NCBI RefSeq assembly: GCF_900172315.1
Contig: NZ_FWFV01000012.1
Span: forward strand, 1 to 64,000
Source: Palleronia marisminoris
GTDB lineage: Bacteria > Pseudomonadota > Alphaproteobacteria > Rhodobacterales > Rhodobacteraceae
Length of the DNA stretch: 64,000 nucleotides
Direction: 5' to 3'
Shown here: piece by piece, positions 1 to 10,373 of the stretch
Layout: each line of letters opens with the position of its first letter
How positions within the stretch are numbered: position 1 is the first letter of the stretch
The notes under the pieces: model-generated
What the model saw: the letters and a program-made list of their open reading frames with translations, nothing else
Databases searched by the model: none
Told to the model about the DNA's origin: nothing
Position numbers and translations under genes: made by a program

Positions 1-360
1 CGTTCCGATGTCAACCAGTTGATTTCCGGTCTCTTTCGGTCGTCCCCTCCGCCCCGTCTGGCGTCCCGTAAGCGCCTCAGCGCCGCCGGTGAAGCGCTAT
101 CTACGGATCACAACTCACACCCGCAAGAGGAAAATTCGGTCTAGGCCGAGAAAATTGCGGATCGCAAGGTCAGGACTGAAGACAGACCCTTCCGGACAAC
201 ATCCTGTCGCGCCGAGTCGCCGACACGCAATCCGTTACAGACTCGCTCCTGCCTCCCCGTGAGACGAATACTGTCGCCTTTATGGACAGGTCTCCGTCCC
301 CACCGTAGCTAGGCCACATGATCGGACGACTCCCACCAGCCACCTAGAGAAAGAGCCCAC
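1..360. other. Left-edge non-coding stretch
   Basis: No gene with a recognisable product is visible on either strand before the aldolase gene. The long minus-strand reading frame that enters here from 906 is an antisense shadow of the aldolase. There is no tRNA-like fold and no clear terminator. The last part should carry the promoter of the aldolase gene, and AGAGAAAGAG just before 361 is a weak purine-rich ribosome site. Confidence 0.5.
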
Positions 361-1011
361 ATGCAGGACGCCGAACGCACGATCAGGCTGCAGATCATCC
401 AGGCATGCCTTGACATGGATCGGCGCGGCCTGAACCAGGGCACGTCGGGCAACGTCTCGGCAAGGTGGGGCGACGGCCTGCTCGTCACGCCGTCGGGCCT
501 CGCCTACGAGACGATGACGCCCGAGGAGATCGTCTTTCTCGACATGGAGGGCACCCCCACGGGCCCGCACGCGCCCTCCTCCGAGTGGCGCTTCCACCGA
601 GACATCCTGCGGGATCGATCCGACCTCAACGCAGTCGTCCACGCCCACCCCACCTATGCCACGGCGCAGGCGATGCTGGGCGAGGCCATTCCTGCCGTGC
701 ATTACATGATCGCGGCCGCCGGTGGCCCGACGATCCGCTGCGCGACTTACGCGACTTTCGGAACCGAAGAGCTGTCCCAAAACGCCCTCGCCGCGCTCGA
801 AGGGCGGACTGCGTGCCTGCTCGCCAACCATGGCCTCATCGCCTGCGGCCCGACGGTGTCGCGCGCCCTGTGGCTGGCCGAAGAGGTCGAGACGCTTTCG
901 CGTCAATATGCGATCGCCCGTCAGATCGGAACGCCGGCGATCTTACCCGATGATGAAATCGGCCGCGTGCTCGAGAAGTTCGCAACCTACGGTCCTCGCG
1001 CGAAGGCCTGA
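361..1011 (+). CDS. Class II aldolase/adducin family protein (FucA-like)
   Basis: The 216-residue protein has the full length of a class II (zinc) aldolase domain, the family of L-fuculose-phosphate and L-ribulose-phosphate enzymes. The zinc-site pattern is present: H94-A-H96 in a VVHAHPTYAT motif, a later His in LLANHGLIACG (H157), and the catalytic-base Glu in PSSEW (E75). The family cleaves or epimerises phosphorylated sugars in the cytoplasm and also includes sugar-acid decarboxylases, so the substrate cannot be named. It stands alone with no operon partner, and the next gene is convergent. Family confidence is high and substrate confidence is low. Confidence 0.85.
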   Translation: MQDAERTIRLQIIQACLDMDRRGLNQGTSGNVSARWGDGLLVTPSGLAYETMTPEEIVFLDMEGTPTGPHAPSSEWRFHRDILRDRSDLNAVVHAHPTYATAQAMLGEAIPAVHYMIAAAGGPTIRCATYATFGTEELSQNALAALEGRTACLLANHGLIACGPTVSRALWLAEEVETLSRQYAIARQIGTPAILPDDEIGRVLEKFATYGPRAKA

Positions 1012-1057
1012 AAGTACCGCCCCCGCCGCGCTCCCTGCGCACGCCGGCCCTCCGGAC

Positions 1058-1507
1058 CTATACCAACCTGTGCGTCGCTACCTGTCCGGAGCCATTCCGC
1101 GTCGGCGCGGTACCAAGGCCCACGGTCGCCTCCGATCCGAGCGCATCACGCATCAGGACCAGAAGGTTGGGCACATCCACCGGCTTCGTCATCCGGGCGA
1201 AGGAACTCAGGTCGGCCGGAAGCTCGACAGCGGAGGGCGCGTGGCCCGATACGAAGATGTAGGGAACTCCATGGGCCTGCAGGACCCGAGCGATGTCGAA
1301 GCTCGTCAGCCCGGGACCCAGATCGATGTCGAGTAGTGCAAGATCGACCCTGCCGGCAGCAATTTCCGCTCTCGCGGTTGCCATGTGTCGCAACGGACCC
1401 GAGACGACGAAGCCACGTTCTTCGAGGGTCATGGCCAGATCGACGCCGAACAGCGCTTCATCCTCGACAAGCAGAATCTTCGATCCCGCGATGCTATGAC
1501 CTTCCAT
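1058..1507 (-). CDS. Single-domain response regulator
   Basis: This 149-residue receiver domain has no output domain. It carries the acidic pair E15-D16 in LLVEDEALF, the phospho-acceptor D60 in LALLDIDLG, a switch Ser at about 87 in FVSGH, and the conserved Lys K108 in MTKP. Such stand-alone receivers pass phosphate in relays or bind a partner protein. No histidine kinase lies nearby, so the partner must be encoded elsewhere. The C-terminal tail of about 30 residues is low in secondary-structure signal. It is not PhyR, because the N-terminal sigma-like domain of PhyR is absent. Confidence 0.85.
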   Translation of the reverse strand: MEGHSIAGSKILLVEDEALFGVDLAMTLEERGFVVSGPLRHMATARAEIAAGRVDLALLDIDLGPGLTSFDIARVLQAHGVPYIFVSGHAPSAVELPADLSSFARMTKPVDVPNLLVLMRDALGSEATVGLGTAPTRNGSGQVATHRLV

Positions 1508-1731
1508 CGCCTTCCCTCCGGCGCAGCCAGCAGCAGTCCCGCTCTGCCACTACGGATCGCTGTCCGCAGCGGCGCATGGTGTTTCCAGAATCGACGGTAG
1601 CAGGCCCCGTCCCCGAAATGGTTAAAACATCGCTAATAGTGTGCAGGTTTTTGCCTGCCCGAGCAGCCATTCGGTCGATCGGCGGTGCCGCGCACCGAAC
1701 TTGCATCTCATCACGCACATACCAACCGCAA

Positions 1732-1764
1732 ACGGCCCACCTCGTTGCCGGGGCGGGCCGTCGA
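1732..1764 (-). terminator. Probable terminator of the cold-shock gene
   Basis: Arms ACGGCCC (1732-1738) and GGGCCGT (1755-1761) can pair and extend inward by two further pairs after one mismatch. Read on the minus strand, the stem follows the cold-shock stop codon and ends in a short TTT run, so the U-tract is weak. Confidence 0.4.
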
Positions 1765-1785
1765 TCATGGGGATGAACGGGGGTG

Positions 1786-1992
1786 TCAGAGCGGCTGAAG
1801 CTCGCCGGCCGACTCGCGACCGTCCCGGTTCGAGATCAGCTCGTATGCGATCTTCTGATTGTCGGCCAGTCCGGTCAGGCCGGCGCGCTCGACCGCCGAG
1901 ATATGGACGAAAATGTCTTTCCCGCCGTCGTCGGGGGCTATGAAACCGTAGCCTTTCGTGGTGTTGAACCATTTGACGGTGCCAGTGGGCAT
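1786..1992 (-). CDS. Cold-shock protein (CspA family)
   Basis: The 68-residue protein is a single OB-fold cold-shock domain with RNP1 as KGYGFI and RNP2 as DIFVHIS, the two single-strand nucleic-acid binding strips. It starts MPTGTVKWF, the usual start of the alphaproteobacterial paralogues. Members act as RNA chaperones and transcription antiterminators. Roughly 150 bases separate the start from the next divergent gene, which leaves room for the long 5' leader typical of cold-shock mRNAs. Paralogues are numerous, so the exact name and temperature response are not determined. Confidence 0.93.
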   Translation of the reverse strand: MPTGTVKWFNTTKGYGFIAPDDGGKDIFVHISAVERAGLTGLADNQKIAYELISNRDGRESAGELQPL

Positions 1993-2161
1993 ACCAGTTC
2001 TCCGTGTCTTAACCGCCTTCAGGCGGCCCGCGTTAGAGCCAGGATCTTCCGTTTCCAGGTCGCTCCGAGAGCGTATGCCTTGGAAGATTGACCTCTTCAG
2101 CCTAACCGCGAATCAGGACGCCAATGCAAGAGAAGTCTTCATGAAAGAAATGAGCGCCACC

Positions 2162-2488
2162 ATGCACCTCTACGGAATCACCAGCTGCGACACCTGCCGC
2201 ACTGCCCTGAAGGACCTGAAGGAGGCCGGGCGAGAGGTCACCTTCGTGGACATGCGCAAGGACGGCATCCCTCAAGGCAAGCTCGAACGGTTCCACGACG
2301 CCTTCGGGCCCGAGATCATCAATCGCCGCTCCACCACATGGCGCCAGCTGTCCGACGCCGAGCGCGAGGGCCAACCAGTCGATCTGATCCTCGCCCACCC
2401 CACCCTGATGAAACGCCCGGTGATCGAAGACGGCGAAGCTCTCTACCTCGGCTGGAGCGCCAAGACGCGCGCGGCGCTTTTGCCCTGA
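2162..2488 (+). CDS. ArsC/Spx-family thioredoxin-fold reductase
   Basis: From the ATG at 2162 the protein has 108 residues and begins MHLYGITSCDTCRTA, with the CxxC-type motif C9-C12 at the place of the catalytic Cys of arsenate reductases. The later RP-V segment (LMKRPVIEDG) is the conserved ArsC/Spx loop. It resembles the YffB/Spx-like small proteins more than true arsenate reductases, and no other ars gene is near. In-frame ATGs at 2141 and 2150 are possible earlier starts. AGAGAAG before 2141 is a reasonable ribosome site, but the family normally begins at the first beta strand, which favours 2162. Confidence 0.8.
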   Translation: MHLYGITSCDTCRTALKDLKEAGREVTFVDMRKDGIPQGKLERFHDAFGPEIINRRSTTWRQLSDAEREGQPVDLILAHPTLMKRPVIEDGEALYLGWSAKTRAALLP

Positions 2489-2503
2489 CCGCGCGCGCCA
2501 TGG

Positions 2504-4450
2504 TCAACGCAGATCCGGGGGCGTCGCCTCCGCGGCGAGGACTTCCACGCATTCCTGCAGCGACAACGACTTCTGGTGCTTGTCTCCCAGCCGGCGCAGC
2601 GAGACCGACCGTTCCTCGACCTCCCGCGCACCGAGCGCCAGGATCGCGGGAACCTTCCCCAGCGAATGCTCGCGGACCTTGTAGTTGATCTTCTCGTTGC
2701 GCGTGTCGACTTCGGCCCGCAGGCCTGCCTTGCGAAGAGCCGCGACCACCTCGTGCGCATACGCATCTGCCTCGGACACGATGGTCGCCACGACCACCTG
2801 CCGCGGCGCCAGCCACAGCGGAAGTCGCCCTGCCGAGTCCTCGATCAGGATGCCGATGAAGCGCTCGAAGCTGCCCAGAACCGCACGATGCAGCATGTAG
2901 GGCCGGTGCTTCGCGCCGTCCTGCCCGATATACGTCGCGTCCAGACGTTCAGGCAGGTTCGGATCCACCTGCAAGGTGCCGCATTGCCAATCGCGCCCGA
3001 TGGCATCCGTAAGAACGAATTCCAGCTTCGGTCCGTAGAAGGCCCCCTCGCCCGGGTTCAGCTCGAACGAATAGCCGGCCGCCTCGCAGGCGCTCCGCAG
3101 CGCCGCTTCGACCCGGTCCCAGCTTTCGTCCGACCCGATGCGCTGATCGGGCCGGTCCGAGAACTTGATCCGCCACGACGTGAACCCGAGATCGGCATAG
3201 ATCGCTGCCAGCATCTCGATGAAGCGGCGCGTCTCGTCCTCAATCTGCGCTTCGGTGCAGAAGATATGGGCGTCGTCCTGCGTGAAGCCACGGACCCGCA
3301 TGATCCCGTGCAAGGCTCCGCTCGGCTCGTACCGGTTGCACGACCCGAACTCGGCCATGCGCAAAGGAAGGTCGCGGTAGGATTTCAGCCCCTGATTATA
3401 GACCTGCACATGGCCCGGGCAGTTCATCGGCTTGAGCGCGTTCATCGACTTTTCGCGGGCGTGGTCTTCATCCACCTCGACGATGAACATGTGGTCCTGG
3501 TACTTCTCCCAGTGCCCGGACGCCTCCCACAGCTTGCGGTCGACGACCTGCGGCGTGTTCACCTCGACATAGCCATTCTCACGCTGGCGGCGGCGCATGT
3601 AGTCCTGCAGCGTGACGTAGATGTTCCAGCCGTTCGGGTGCCAGAAGACCTGCCCCGGCGCCTCTTCCTGCATGTGGAACAGGTCCATCTCGCGGCCCAG
3701 CCGACGGTGGTCGCGCTTGGCAGCTTCCTCCAGCATCGTCAGATGCGCGTCGAGCTCCTTCTTCGTCTTGAAGGCGACGCCGTAGATCCGCTGGAGCATG
3801 GGACGCGACGAATCCCCGCGCCAGTAGGCCCCTGCTACGCTCATCAGCTTGAACGCGTCCTGCGGGACCTGCCCGGTATGCTGCAGGTGCGGGCCACGGC
3901 ACAGGTCCTGCCAGTCGCCATGCCAGTACATGCGCAGGGGTTCGTCGCCGGGGATCGCCTCGATCAGCTCGACCTTGTAGGGCTCGCCCCGCTCTTCGTA
4001 ATACGAAACCGCCTTCGGACGCTCCCACACCTCGGTGCGCACCGTGTCCTTCTTCGCGATGATCTCCTTCATCTTCTTCTCGATGCGGCCGAGATCCTCG
4101 GGCGTGAACGGTTCCACCCGGTCGAAGTCATAATACCAGCCGTTGTTGATGACGGGGCCGATGGTGACCTTCACGTCCGGCCAGATCTCCTGCACCGCAC
4201 GAGCCATGATGTGAGCCAGGTCGTGGCGGATCAGCTCGTAGGCCGCCGCGTCGTCATCCATGGTGTGAATGGCGATCTGCGCGTCGCCTTCGATGGGCCA
4301 TTGCAGGTCGTGATGGCGTCCGTCCACGCTGGCCGAGATCGCCTTCTTCGACAGCGACTTCGAGATCGAGGCAGCCACTTCGGCAGGCGTCACGCCCGCA
4401 TCGAATGCGCGCGCGTTTCCATCGGGAAATGTCAGGGAGATCTGGGCCAT
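2504..4450 (-). CDS. thrS: Threonyl-tRNA synthetase
   Basis: The 648-residue enzyme charges tRNA-Thr. In order it shows an N-terminal TGS domain ([14 protein letters not shown] onward), the editing domain with [16 protein letters not shown], and the class II catalytic core with the zinc Cys in LKPMNCPGH. Motif 2 reads [15 protein letters not shown], followed by [14 protein letters not shown]. The C-terminal anticodon domain contains [12 protein letters not shown]. The start at 4450 follows a GAGGAG ribosome site and gives the usual family length. An upstream extension to 4633 is open but lacks conserved sequence. It is essential and transcribed away from acuI. Confidence 0.97.
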   Translation of the reverse strand: MAQISLTFPDGNARAFDAGVTPAEVAASISKSLSKKAISASVDGRHHDLQWPIEGDAQIAIHTMDDDAAAYELIRHDLAHIMARAVQEIWPDVKVTIGPVINNGWYYDFDRVEPFTPEDLGRIEKKMKEIIAKKDTVRTEVWERPKAVSYYEERGEPYKVELIEAIPGDEPLRMYWHGDWQDLCRGPHLQHTGQVPQDAFKLMSVAGAYWRGDSSRPMLQRIYGVAFKTKKELDAHLTMLEEAAKRDHRRLGREMDLFHMQEEAPGQVFWHPNGWNIYVTLQDYMRRRQRENGYVEVNTPQVVDRKLWEASGHWEKYQDHMFIVEVDEDHAREKSMNALKPMNCPGHVQVYNQGLKSYRDLPLRMAEFGSCNRYEPSGALHGIMRVRGFTQDDAHIFCTEAQIEDETRRFIEMLAAIYADLGFTSWRIKFSDRPDQRIGSDESWDRVEAALRSACEAAGYSFELNPGEGAFYGPKLEFVLTDAIGRDWQCGTLQVDPNLPERLDATYIGQDGAKHRPYMLHRAVLGSFERFIGILIEDSAGRLPLWLAPRQVVVATIVSEADAYAHEVVAALRKAGLRAEVDTRNEKINYKVREHSLGKVPAILALGAREVEERSVSLRRLGDKHQKSLSLQECVEVLAAEATPPDLR

Positions 4451-4662
4451 CGGCGCCCTCCTCGTCGGTTCGGCGCCCACGGAACGCCCGGTTGCAAGTA
4501 TGTTCGCGCCCACATGGGACAGCGCGCGCGGGCTGTCAACTGACGAGACACGCGGTCGCGGCTCGATTACCGCATGGATTTCGCGGCCGCCCTGCCTAAG
4601 CTTTCGGCATGACCTGCGCGCAGACGATCCCACGCCCGCATCACACCTGCCGAGGGAAGCAA

Positions 4663-5655
4663 ATGTTCGACGCCATCCTGATCGAGAAATCCGGCGAGAC
4701 CCAGACTTGTGACGTCAAGCAGCTCTCCGAGGACCAGTTGCCCGAGGGCGATACGCTGGTCGACGTGGCCTGGTCCACCCTCAACTACAAGGACGCGCTG
4801 GCGCTGACCGGCGCGGGCCCCGTCGTTCGTTCGTTCCCCATGGTCCCTGGCATCGACTTCGCAGGCGTCGTGGCCGAGACGACCCACCCCGACCTGAAGC
4901 CCGGCGACCGCGTCGTGCTGAACGGCTGGGGCGTCGGCGAATCCCGTTGGGGCGGGCTTGCAAAGAAGGCGCGGGCCAAAGGCGAATGGCTGGTGCCTCT
5001 ACCCGACGGGATCACGCTGCGGCAGTCCATGGCGATCGGCACAGCCGGCTACACGGCGATGCTCTGCGTCATGGCGCTGGCCGATCATGGCGTCACGCCC
5101 GACAAAGGCGAGGTCGCCGTGACCGGGGCCGCGGGCGGCGTCGGAAGCATCGCCACCGCGCTTCTGGCGCATCGCGGCTACGGCGTGGCGGCCGTGACGG
5201 GCCGCACCTCCGAGGCCGATTACCTGCGCGACCTTGGCGCCTCCACGATCCTCGATCGCGAAGAGCTGTCGGCCAAACCCCGCCCCCTGAACAAGGAGCG
5301 TTTCGCGGGCGGCATCGACGTGGCGGGCAGTACGCCGCTGGCCAACCTGCTGTCGATGATCCGCTACGGCGGAACGGTCGCGGCCTGCGGGTTGGCGGCG
5401 GGGATGGACCTTCCAACCTCGGTCGCGCCCTTCATCCTGCGTGGCGTCACGCTGGCGGGAATCGACAGCGTCATGTGCCCGATGGAGCGGCGACGCGACG
5501 CCTGGGCGCACCTGGCCCGCGACATGGATATGGCGAAGTTGGACTCGCTGTCGGTCGACCTGCCGTTCGACAAGGTCATTGAGACCGCACCCAGGTTCCT
5601 CGATGGCGGGATCCGCGGCCGCCTGGTCGTCCCCGTCGCGCCCGACCTGGGCTGA
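4663..5655 (+). CDS. acuI: Acrylyl-CoA reductase-type MDR oxidoreductase
   Basis: The 330-residue protein belongs to the zinc-free medium-chain dehydrogenase group YhdH/AcuI. It shows [10 protein letters not shown] at the start, the substrate loop [19 protein letters not shown] and a nucleotide-binding [10 protein letters not shown]. AcuI reduces acrylyl-CoA to propionyl-CoA with NADPH, which detoxifies acrylate from 3-hydroxypropionate or DMSP breakdown and is widespread in Rhodobacteraceae. The ATG at 4663 follows GAGGGAAG at good spacing. An earlier in-frame ATG at 4609 adds 18 unconserved residues. No other DMSP gene adjoins it. Confidence 0.85.
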   Translation: MFDAILIEKSGETQTCDVKQLSEDQLPEGDTLVDVAWSTLNYKDALALTGAGPVVRSFPMVPGIDFAGVVAETTHPDLKPGDRVVLNGWGVGESRWGGLAKKARAKGEWLVPLPDGITLRQSMAIGTAGYTAMLCVMALADHGVTPDKGEVAVTGAAGGVGSIATALLAHRGYGVAAVTGRTSEADYLRDLGASTILDREELSAKPRPLNKERFAGGIDVAGSTPLANLLSMIRYGGTVAACGLAAGMDLPTSVAPFILRGVTLAGIDSVMCPMERRRDAWAHLARDMDMAKLDSLSVDLPFDKVIETAPRFLDGGIRGRLVVPVAPDLG

Positions 5656-5867
5656 TCGCCACCGGTCGCGCACGAACGACCTACAGAACACCGGCAATCC
5701 GGCACGCGCGACGCTCACCCCTCGCCCGGGGGGCTCGAACCGGTCCCATCGTGCGGGCGGCCCGTATGGGCGCGCCTCTGCCGGCGCTCTGAAATCACGG
5801 AACCGTTGGCTCACGCAGTTCTTACTCTGCCAGAGAGTATACGGTTTCGCTGTCGAGGAGACTTCAC

Positions 5868-5936
5868 ATGAACAGCCTTATTTATCTGGTCGGCCTCGTA
5901 GCCGTCATTCTCATCGTCATCAATGTCGTGGCTTAA
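5868..5936 (+). CDS. 22-residue single-helix membrane microprotein
   Basis: An ATG preceded by GAGGAG (5855-5860) opens a 22-codon frame ending TAA. After MNSL the product is almost entirely hydrophobic (Ile, Leu, Val, Ala) with one Asn near the end, so it is predicted to be one membrane helix. A second strong Shine-Dalgarno follows at once for the next gene, 13 bases downstream, so it reads as the first cistron of the membrane-stress cluster. Similar tiny helices are common in front of YtxH/DUF883-like genes. Function is unknown. The frame is real by layout and is below usual annotation cut-offs. Confidence 0.6.
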   Translation: MNSLIYLVGLVAVILIVINVVA

Positions 5937-5949
5937 GGAGGGCGCCTGA

Positions 5950-6585
5950 ATGACCGATCCCAACACTGATCCGCGCAATGTCGGCCGCGAAGCCGGCGAA
6001 GACGCGAAACGATCCGCGGAGCGCTTGGCGCAAGACGCCCGCTCGACCGCGGAAGACCTCACCGGCCGCGCCCGCGACGAGGCCTGGTCCCAGGCCGAGC
6101 GTGCCCGCGGCGGCGTCGCGACCGAGATTTCCGGCATCGCCGACGCACTGCGTAAGGCTGCCGAAGAGATGCGCTCGGGCTCGCCGCAAGAGCGGACCTT
6201 CGGGCTCGTTGCCGAAACGCTCGCGGACGCTTCGGACACGATCCGTGACCGCGACGTGGGCGAGCTTGCCAGCGACGTGACCCGTTTCGCCCGGCGCAAC
6301 CCCCTCGCCTTCATAGGCGGCGCGGCGCTCGTGGGTTTTGCGGCCACCCGGTTCGCCAAGGCGTCGGCACGCTCGCCGAGCCGCTCGGGCACGGGCGCTG
6401 ACCGTGGCGGCACGACCCAGACCGGTCCGTCGTCCGGCGGAACCGGCTCGACGCCGGCGACCCCGGTGGACGGCGATCGCATCCCCGGCCCCGCCACCAC
6501 GCCCGCCGGCACCACGCCCGGCACCGGGGCGAGCACGACGGCGAACCCGTCGCCCACTGCAACCAAGACGCCGGGAGATTACTGA
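5950..6585 (+). CDS. DUF883/YtxH-like membrane-anchored stress protein
   Basis: The 211-residue protein starts with about 100 residues of charged, Ala-rich amphipathic helix (GREAGEDAKRSAERLAQDARSTAED), resembling late-embryogenesis or DUF883-type coils. One membrane segment follows at about 118-133 (NPLAFIGGAALVGFAATRF). The C-terminal 75 residues are disordered and rich in Gly, Thr, Pro and Ser. RFARRNPLAFIGGAAL matches the 'R-x-NP-hydrophobic' anchor of DUF883 and nutrient-deprivation-induced proteins. GGAGG at 5938-5942 sets the start. The stop overlaps the next start as TGATG, indicating translational coupling. No enzymatic function is visible. Confidence 0.7.
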   Translation: MTDPNTDPRNVGREAGEDAKRSAERLAQDARSTAEDLTGRARDEAWSQAERARGGVATEISGIADALRKAAEEMRSGSPQERTFGLVAETLADASDTIRDRDVGELASDVTRFARRNPLAFIGGAALVGFAATRFAKASARSPSRSGTGADRGGTTQTGPSSGGTGSTPATPVDGDRIPGPATTPAGTTPGTGASTTANPSPTATKTPGDY

Positions 6586-7049
6586 TGTCCGACACCGACA
6601 ACCATACCAACCGCTCGACCCATGGTGCCCACGCCGACCACGACGCGCGAACGGATCATGGGATGCGCGGGCAGATCCGTGACACGGGCGGCCTTCTGAG
6701 CGACGCGCTTCAGCAAGTCGTCGCGCTGGTCCGCGGAGAGCTGAACCTCCTGCGCGCCGAGATGGACGAGAACGTCCGCAAGGCCGTTGCGGCAATCGGC
6801 ATGATCATCGCTGGCGTCGTCATCATGCTGGTGGCGCTGAACGTCCTGGCTGCCGCCCTTGTCGAAGCGATCACCGAGCTTGGCCTCGAGGCCGGCTGGG
6901 CCGCGCTGCTCGTCGGCGTGGTCTTTGCCATCATCGCCGCGATCCTGGCGGCGAAGGGCACGAACAATCTGAAAGTCACCTCCCTCGCCCCGACGCGGAC
7001 CACTAAGAACGTGGAACGCGACGGCGAGGCCGTGAAGAAGGCACTGTGA
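6585..7049 (+). CDS. Phage-holin-superfamily III-like membrane protein
   Basis: The 154-residue protein has an acidic and His-rich N-terminus and an amphipathic stretch (LLSDALQQVVALVRGELNLLRAEM). Two membrane helices at about 66-90 and 103-125 are followed by a charged tail. This is the layout of the chromosomal 'phage holin family' (PF07332-type) proteins, which are not phage genes but stand beside DUF883 and DUF3618 genes in alphaproteobacteria. The gene is coupled to both neighbours, with TGATG upstream and one base to the next ATG. It probably works with them at the inner membrane under stress. Confidence 0.75.
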   Translation: MSDTDNHTNRSTHGAHADHDARTDHGMRGQIRDTGGLLSDALQQVVALVRGELNLLRAEMDENVRKAVAAIGMIIAGVVIMLVALNVLAAALVEAITELGLEAGWAALLVGVVFAIIAAILAAKGTNNLKVTSLAPTRTTKNVERDGEAVKKAL

Positions 7050-7050
7050 T

Positions 7051-8157
7051 ATGAGCGATACAAGGAAACCGGACGAAATCGAACGCGAGATCGAGGAACA
7101 CCGCGATGGCCTCCAAAGCACGCTCGTGGAGCTGCAGGAGACCTTCTCGCCGGATGCCATCTTCCGCACCATCTCCGACAATGTCGGGACGCAAGGAGGC
7201 GAAATCGGCAGGTCCATCGTCTTGGCGGCACGGGAAAACCCGTTGGCGCTGGCAGTGACCGGCCTCGGATTGGGCTGGCTGATCTTCGGCCACGGCCCCA
7301 GCGCCGACCGGATCGAGGCCAACGCGCGTCGGGCAGGCGATAGCTACAACGCCCGCCGCTCGGGCGGCGGTGTGTCGCTCGGCGGCGGCCGCGACACCGA
7401 ATATGGCGAGGGTGCGGACGCCCATATCGGCACGCGTGGACCGACCCCTCGCGGCGAAGGCCCGAACTGGTTCTCGGACAACCACGGACCGTCGGCTGGT
7501 CAGCGGATGCGCGCGGGGATGCACAATGCCCAGCGTGGCGCCTCTGACCGGGCGGGTCGTGCGCGCGAACGCTCGTCGGAAATGGCTGGGCGCGTCCGCG
7601 ACCGTTCGGCGGACGTGAGGCGGCGCCTCTCGGAAGGCACCGAACACCTGAGCGAACAGGCGCGCGAACGGATCGTGGCGGCCCGGGAACGGGCGATCCT
7701 CGCCAACGAGCAAGCCGGCCGCGGCATGCGCCGTGGTGCGGACCAGGCGATGGACTTCTTCGAAGAGCATCCGATCGTCGCCGGTGCGCTGGCCTTTGCG
7801 GTCGGTGCAGCCATCGCCGGCGGGCTGCCCCGCTCGCGCTATGAAGACGAGTATCTCGGGGAAGAAAGCGATCACCTCTATGACGAGGCCGAGCGCATCT
7901 TCGCCGAGGAGCGCGCCAAGGCAGAACGTGTCGCGGGTGCCGCGCTCGACGAGGCGAAGAACGTCGGCAAGGAAGTCCGCGACGACGCGAGCCAAGCCAC
8001 GCGCGACGCGAAGGACCAGGCCGATCGCAACACGCAGGGCGAGGGTTCTGCAGCCGATGCGGCCGTGGACCGGACCGAGGACGCGGCGCGGCGCATCGCC
8101 GACGCGGCCGAAGAGCAGGCCGACAAGGAGAACCTCGGCGGCCGTTCGCAGAGCTGA
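7051..8157 (+). CDS. DUF3618 domain-containing membrane protein
   Basis: The 368-residue protein begins with the DUF3618 signature (KPDEIEREIEEHRDGLQSTLVELQETFSPDAIF). A short hydrophobic segment (ENPLALAVTGLGLGWLIFG) comes next, then a long Arg/Glu-rich linker. A second hydrophobic segment near 242-260 (HPIVAGALAFAVGAAIAGG) is followed by a highly charged Ala/Asp/Glu/Lys helix to the end. The two NP-type or HP-type anchors echo the protein encoded at 5950. The sequence suggests long amphipathic helices lying on or bridging membrane. It is the last cistron before a strong terminator. Confidence 0.78.
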   Translation: MSDTRKPDEIEREIEEHRDGLQSTLVELQETFSPDAIFRTISDNVGTQGGEIGRSIVLAARENPLALAVTGLGLGWLIFGHGPSADRIEANARRAGDSYNARRSGGGVSLGGGRDTEYGEGADAHIGTRGPTPRGEGPNWFSDNHGPSAGQRMRAGMHNAQRGASDRAGRARERSSEMAGRVRDRSADVRRRLSEGTEHLSEQARERIVAARERAILANEQAGRGMRRGADQAMDFFEEHPIVAGALAFAVGAAIAGGLPRSRYEDEYLGEESDHLYDEAERIFAEERAKAERVAGAALDEAKNVGKEVRDDASQATRDAKDQADRNTQGEGSAADAAVDRTEDAARRIADAAEEQADKENLGGRSQS

Positions 8158-8177
8158 CCCTCTGCTGCGAGAACAGG

Positions 8178-8207
8178 AACGCCCGCGTCGGAAGGCGCGG
8201 GCGTTTT
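8178..8207 (+). terminator. Rho-independent terminator of the stress cluster
   Basis: Ten-base perfect arms AACGCCCGCG (8178-8187) and CGCGGGCGTT (8196-8205) flank an 8-base loop and end in TTTT. The hairpin lies 20 bases after the DUF3618 stop codon. Confidence 0.88.
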
Positions 8208-8447
8208 CGTGTCCGACCCAAAGCCAACGAGGCGCCTCGGCGAAATTCCGCCGACACGCTCGTTTGTGGGGTCGGCGTGCAAACCTGCCGATGCCCGCCG
8301 CGTTGGGTGTCGAGGGCCGAGAGGCCACTGTCCAAAGCGTGCAACCACCACCCGGAAGGCTGCGCAACCCGGACAGCAACGACACCTCCCGGCGCAGGTC
8401 GAAGACGACCGATCGTCGGGGCAGACCGCGAAAGAGGGAGTGCTTCC

Positions 8448-9110
8448 ATGTATCGCGACCATCGTCCAAAACGCCGCGCAGCGTATCGTCCCGAACCGGG
8501 CGAGTTGTGGCTCGCGGCCGGTATCGGAGCCATCATCGGACTAGCCGGGGCCTCCTGGTATCAGATCCAGACGCGCAACTCGGTCGATCGGCGACTGCCC
8601 GACGATGCGCCGTTGCGCACCGCTCGCAGCCAGCCGGATCGGCGCCGGACCGTGACAGGCCGCACGATCACCATCGACCGGCCGCGCAGCGAGCTCTACG
8701 AGTTCTGGCGCGATTTCAAGAACCTGCCGCAGGTCATGGAGAACGTGAAGGACATCACCGCCGACGGCGACTTGTCGCGCTGGCAGATCGATGGTCCGGG
8801 TCGTGACGTCTCGCTCGTCACCGCCGTCACCGATGACGTTCCGAACGAGCGCATCGCCTGGAGTTCGACCGAGGCGTCCGACATCGAAACCCGCGGCCAG
8901 GTCTCCTTCCGCGACGCGCCAGCCGGTCGCGGAACCGAAGTGACGCTCGACCTCGAATACCGCGCCCCCGGCGGCGCTCTGGGACGGGCCGTCGCCAAGA
9001 TGTTCCAATCCGAGCCTCATCTGCAGGCCCGCCGCGACCTCAAGCGTCTGAAGATGCTCATGGAAACCGGCGAGATCGCCACCAATGCCAACCGCCGCTC
9101 GGCGGCCTGA
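8448..9110 (+). CDS. SRPBCC (polyketide cyclase-like) family protein with N-terminal membrane helix
   Basis: The 220-residue protein has a basic N-terminus and one helix at about 18-36 ([20 protein letters not shown]). A START/SRPBCC ligand-binding fold follows from about residue 70 ([30 protein letters not shown]), the hallmark of the COG5637/OligoC-like group. The ATG at 8448 has GAGGGAG in front, and an upstream frame to 8277 has no conserved residues. It is separated from the DUF3618 gene by a terminator but shares the membrane theme, and sits 11 bases before the alcohol dehydrogenase, so those two form an operon. The ligand is unknown. Confidence 0.8.
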   Translation: MYRDHRPKRRAAYRPEPGELWLAAGIGAIIGLAGASWYQIQTRNSVDRRLPDDAPLRTARSQPDRRRTVTGRTITIDRPRSELYEFWRDFKNLPQVMENVKDITADGDLSRWQIDGPGRDVSLVTAVTDDVPNERIAWSSTEASDIETRGQVSFRDAPAGRGTEVTLDLEYRAPGGALGRAVAKMFQSEPHLQARRDLKRLKMLMETGEIATNANRRSAA

Positions 9111-9121
9111 AAGGACACGAC

Positions 9122-10306
<1,185 letters not shown>

Positions 10307-10316
10307 CAGCGTTCAG

Positions 10317-10373
10317 AGCTCGCCCCGTCGTGACCGGTGCCTCGACACGCATTGGTCACGAACGGGGCGAGCT
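10317..10373. terminator. Long bidirectional hairpin between convergent genes
   Basis: AGCTCGCCCCGT then CGTGACC (10317-10335) pairs with GGTCACG then AACGGGGCGAGCT (10354-10373), giving about 19 pairs with one bulge and an 18-base loop. It exactly fills the gap between the plus-strand alcohol dehydrogenase and the minus-strand dehydrogenase. There is no U-run, so it may also act as an RNA end-stabiliser. Confidence 0.65.

Noticed and set aside
2576-4543. 655-residue plus-strand open frame opposite thrS
   Set aside because: It is the antisense shadow of thrS with His/Arg/Leu-rich composition and no family pattern. thrS is intact on the other strand.
5799-5824. GGAAC in front of the microprotein gene as an EcfG promoter
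   Set aside because: No CGTT lies at 16-17 bases from it. The nearest similar triplet is too close, so the match is not convincing.
6585-7049. Holin-like gene as a sign of a prophage
   Set aside because: No other phage gene is present, and this chromosomal holin-III-like family regularly sits beside DUF883/DUF3618 genes.
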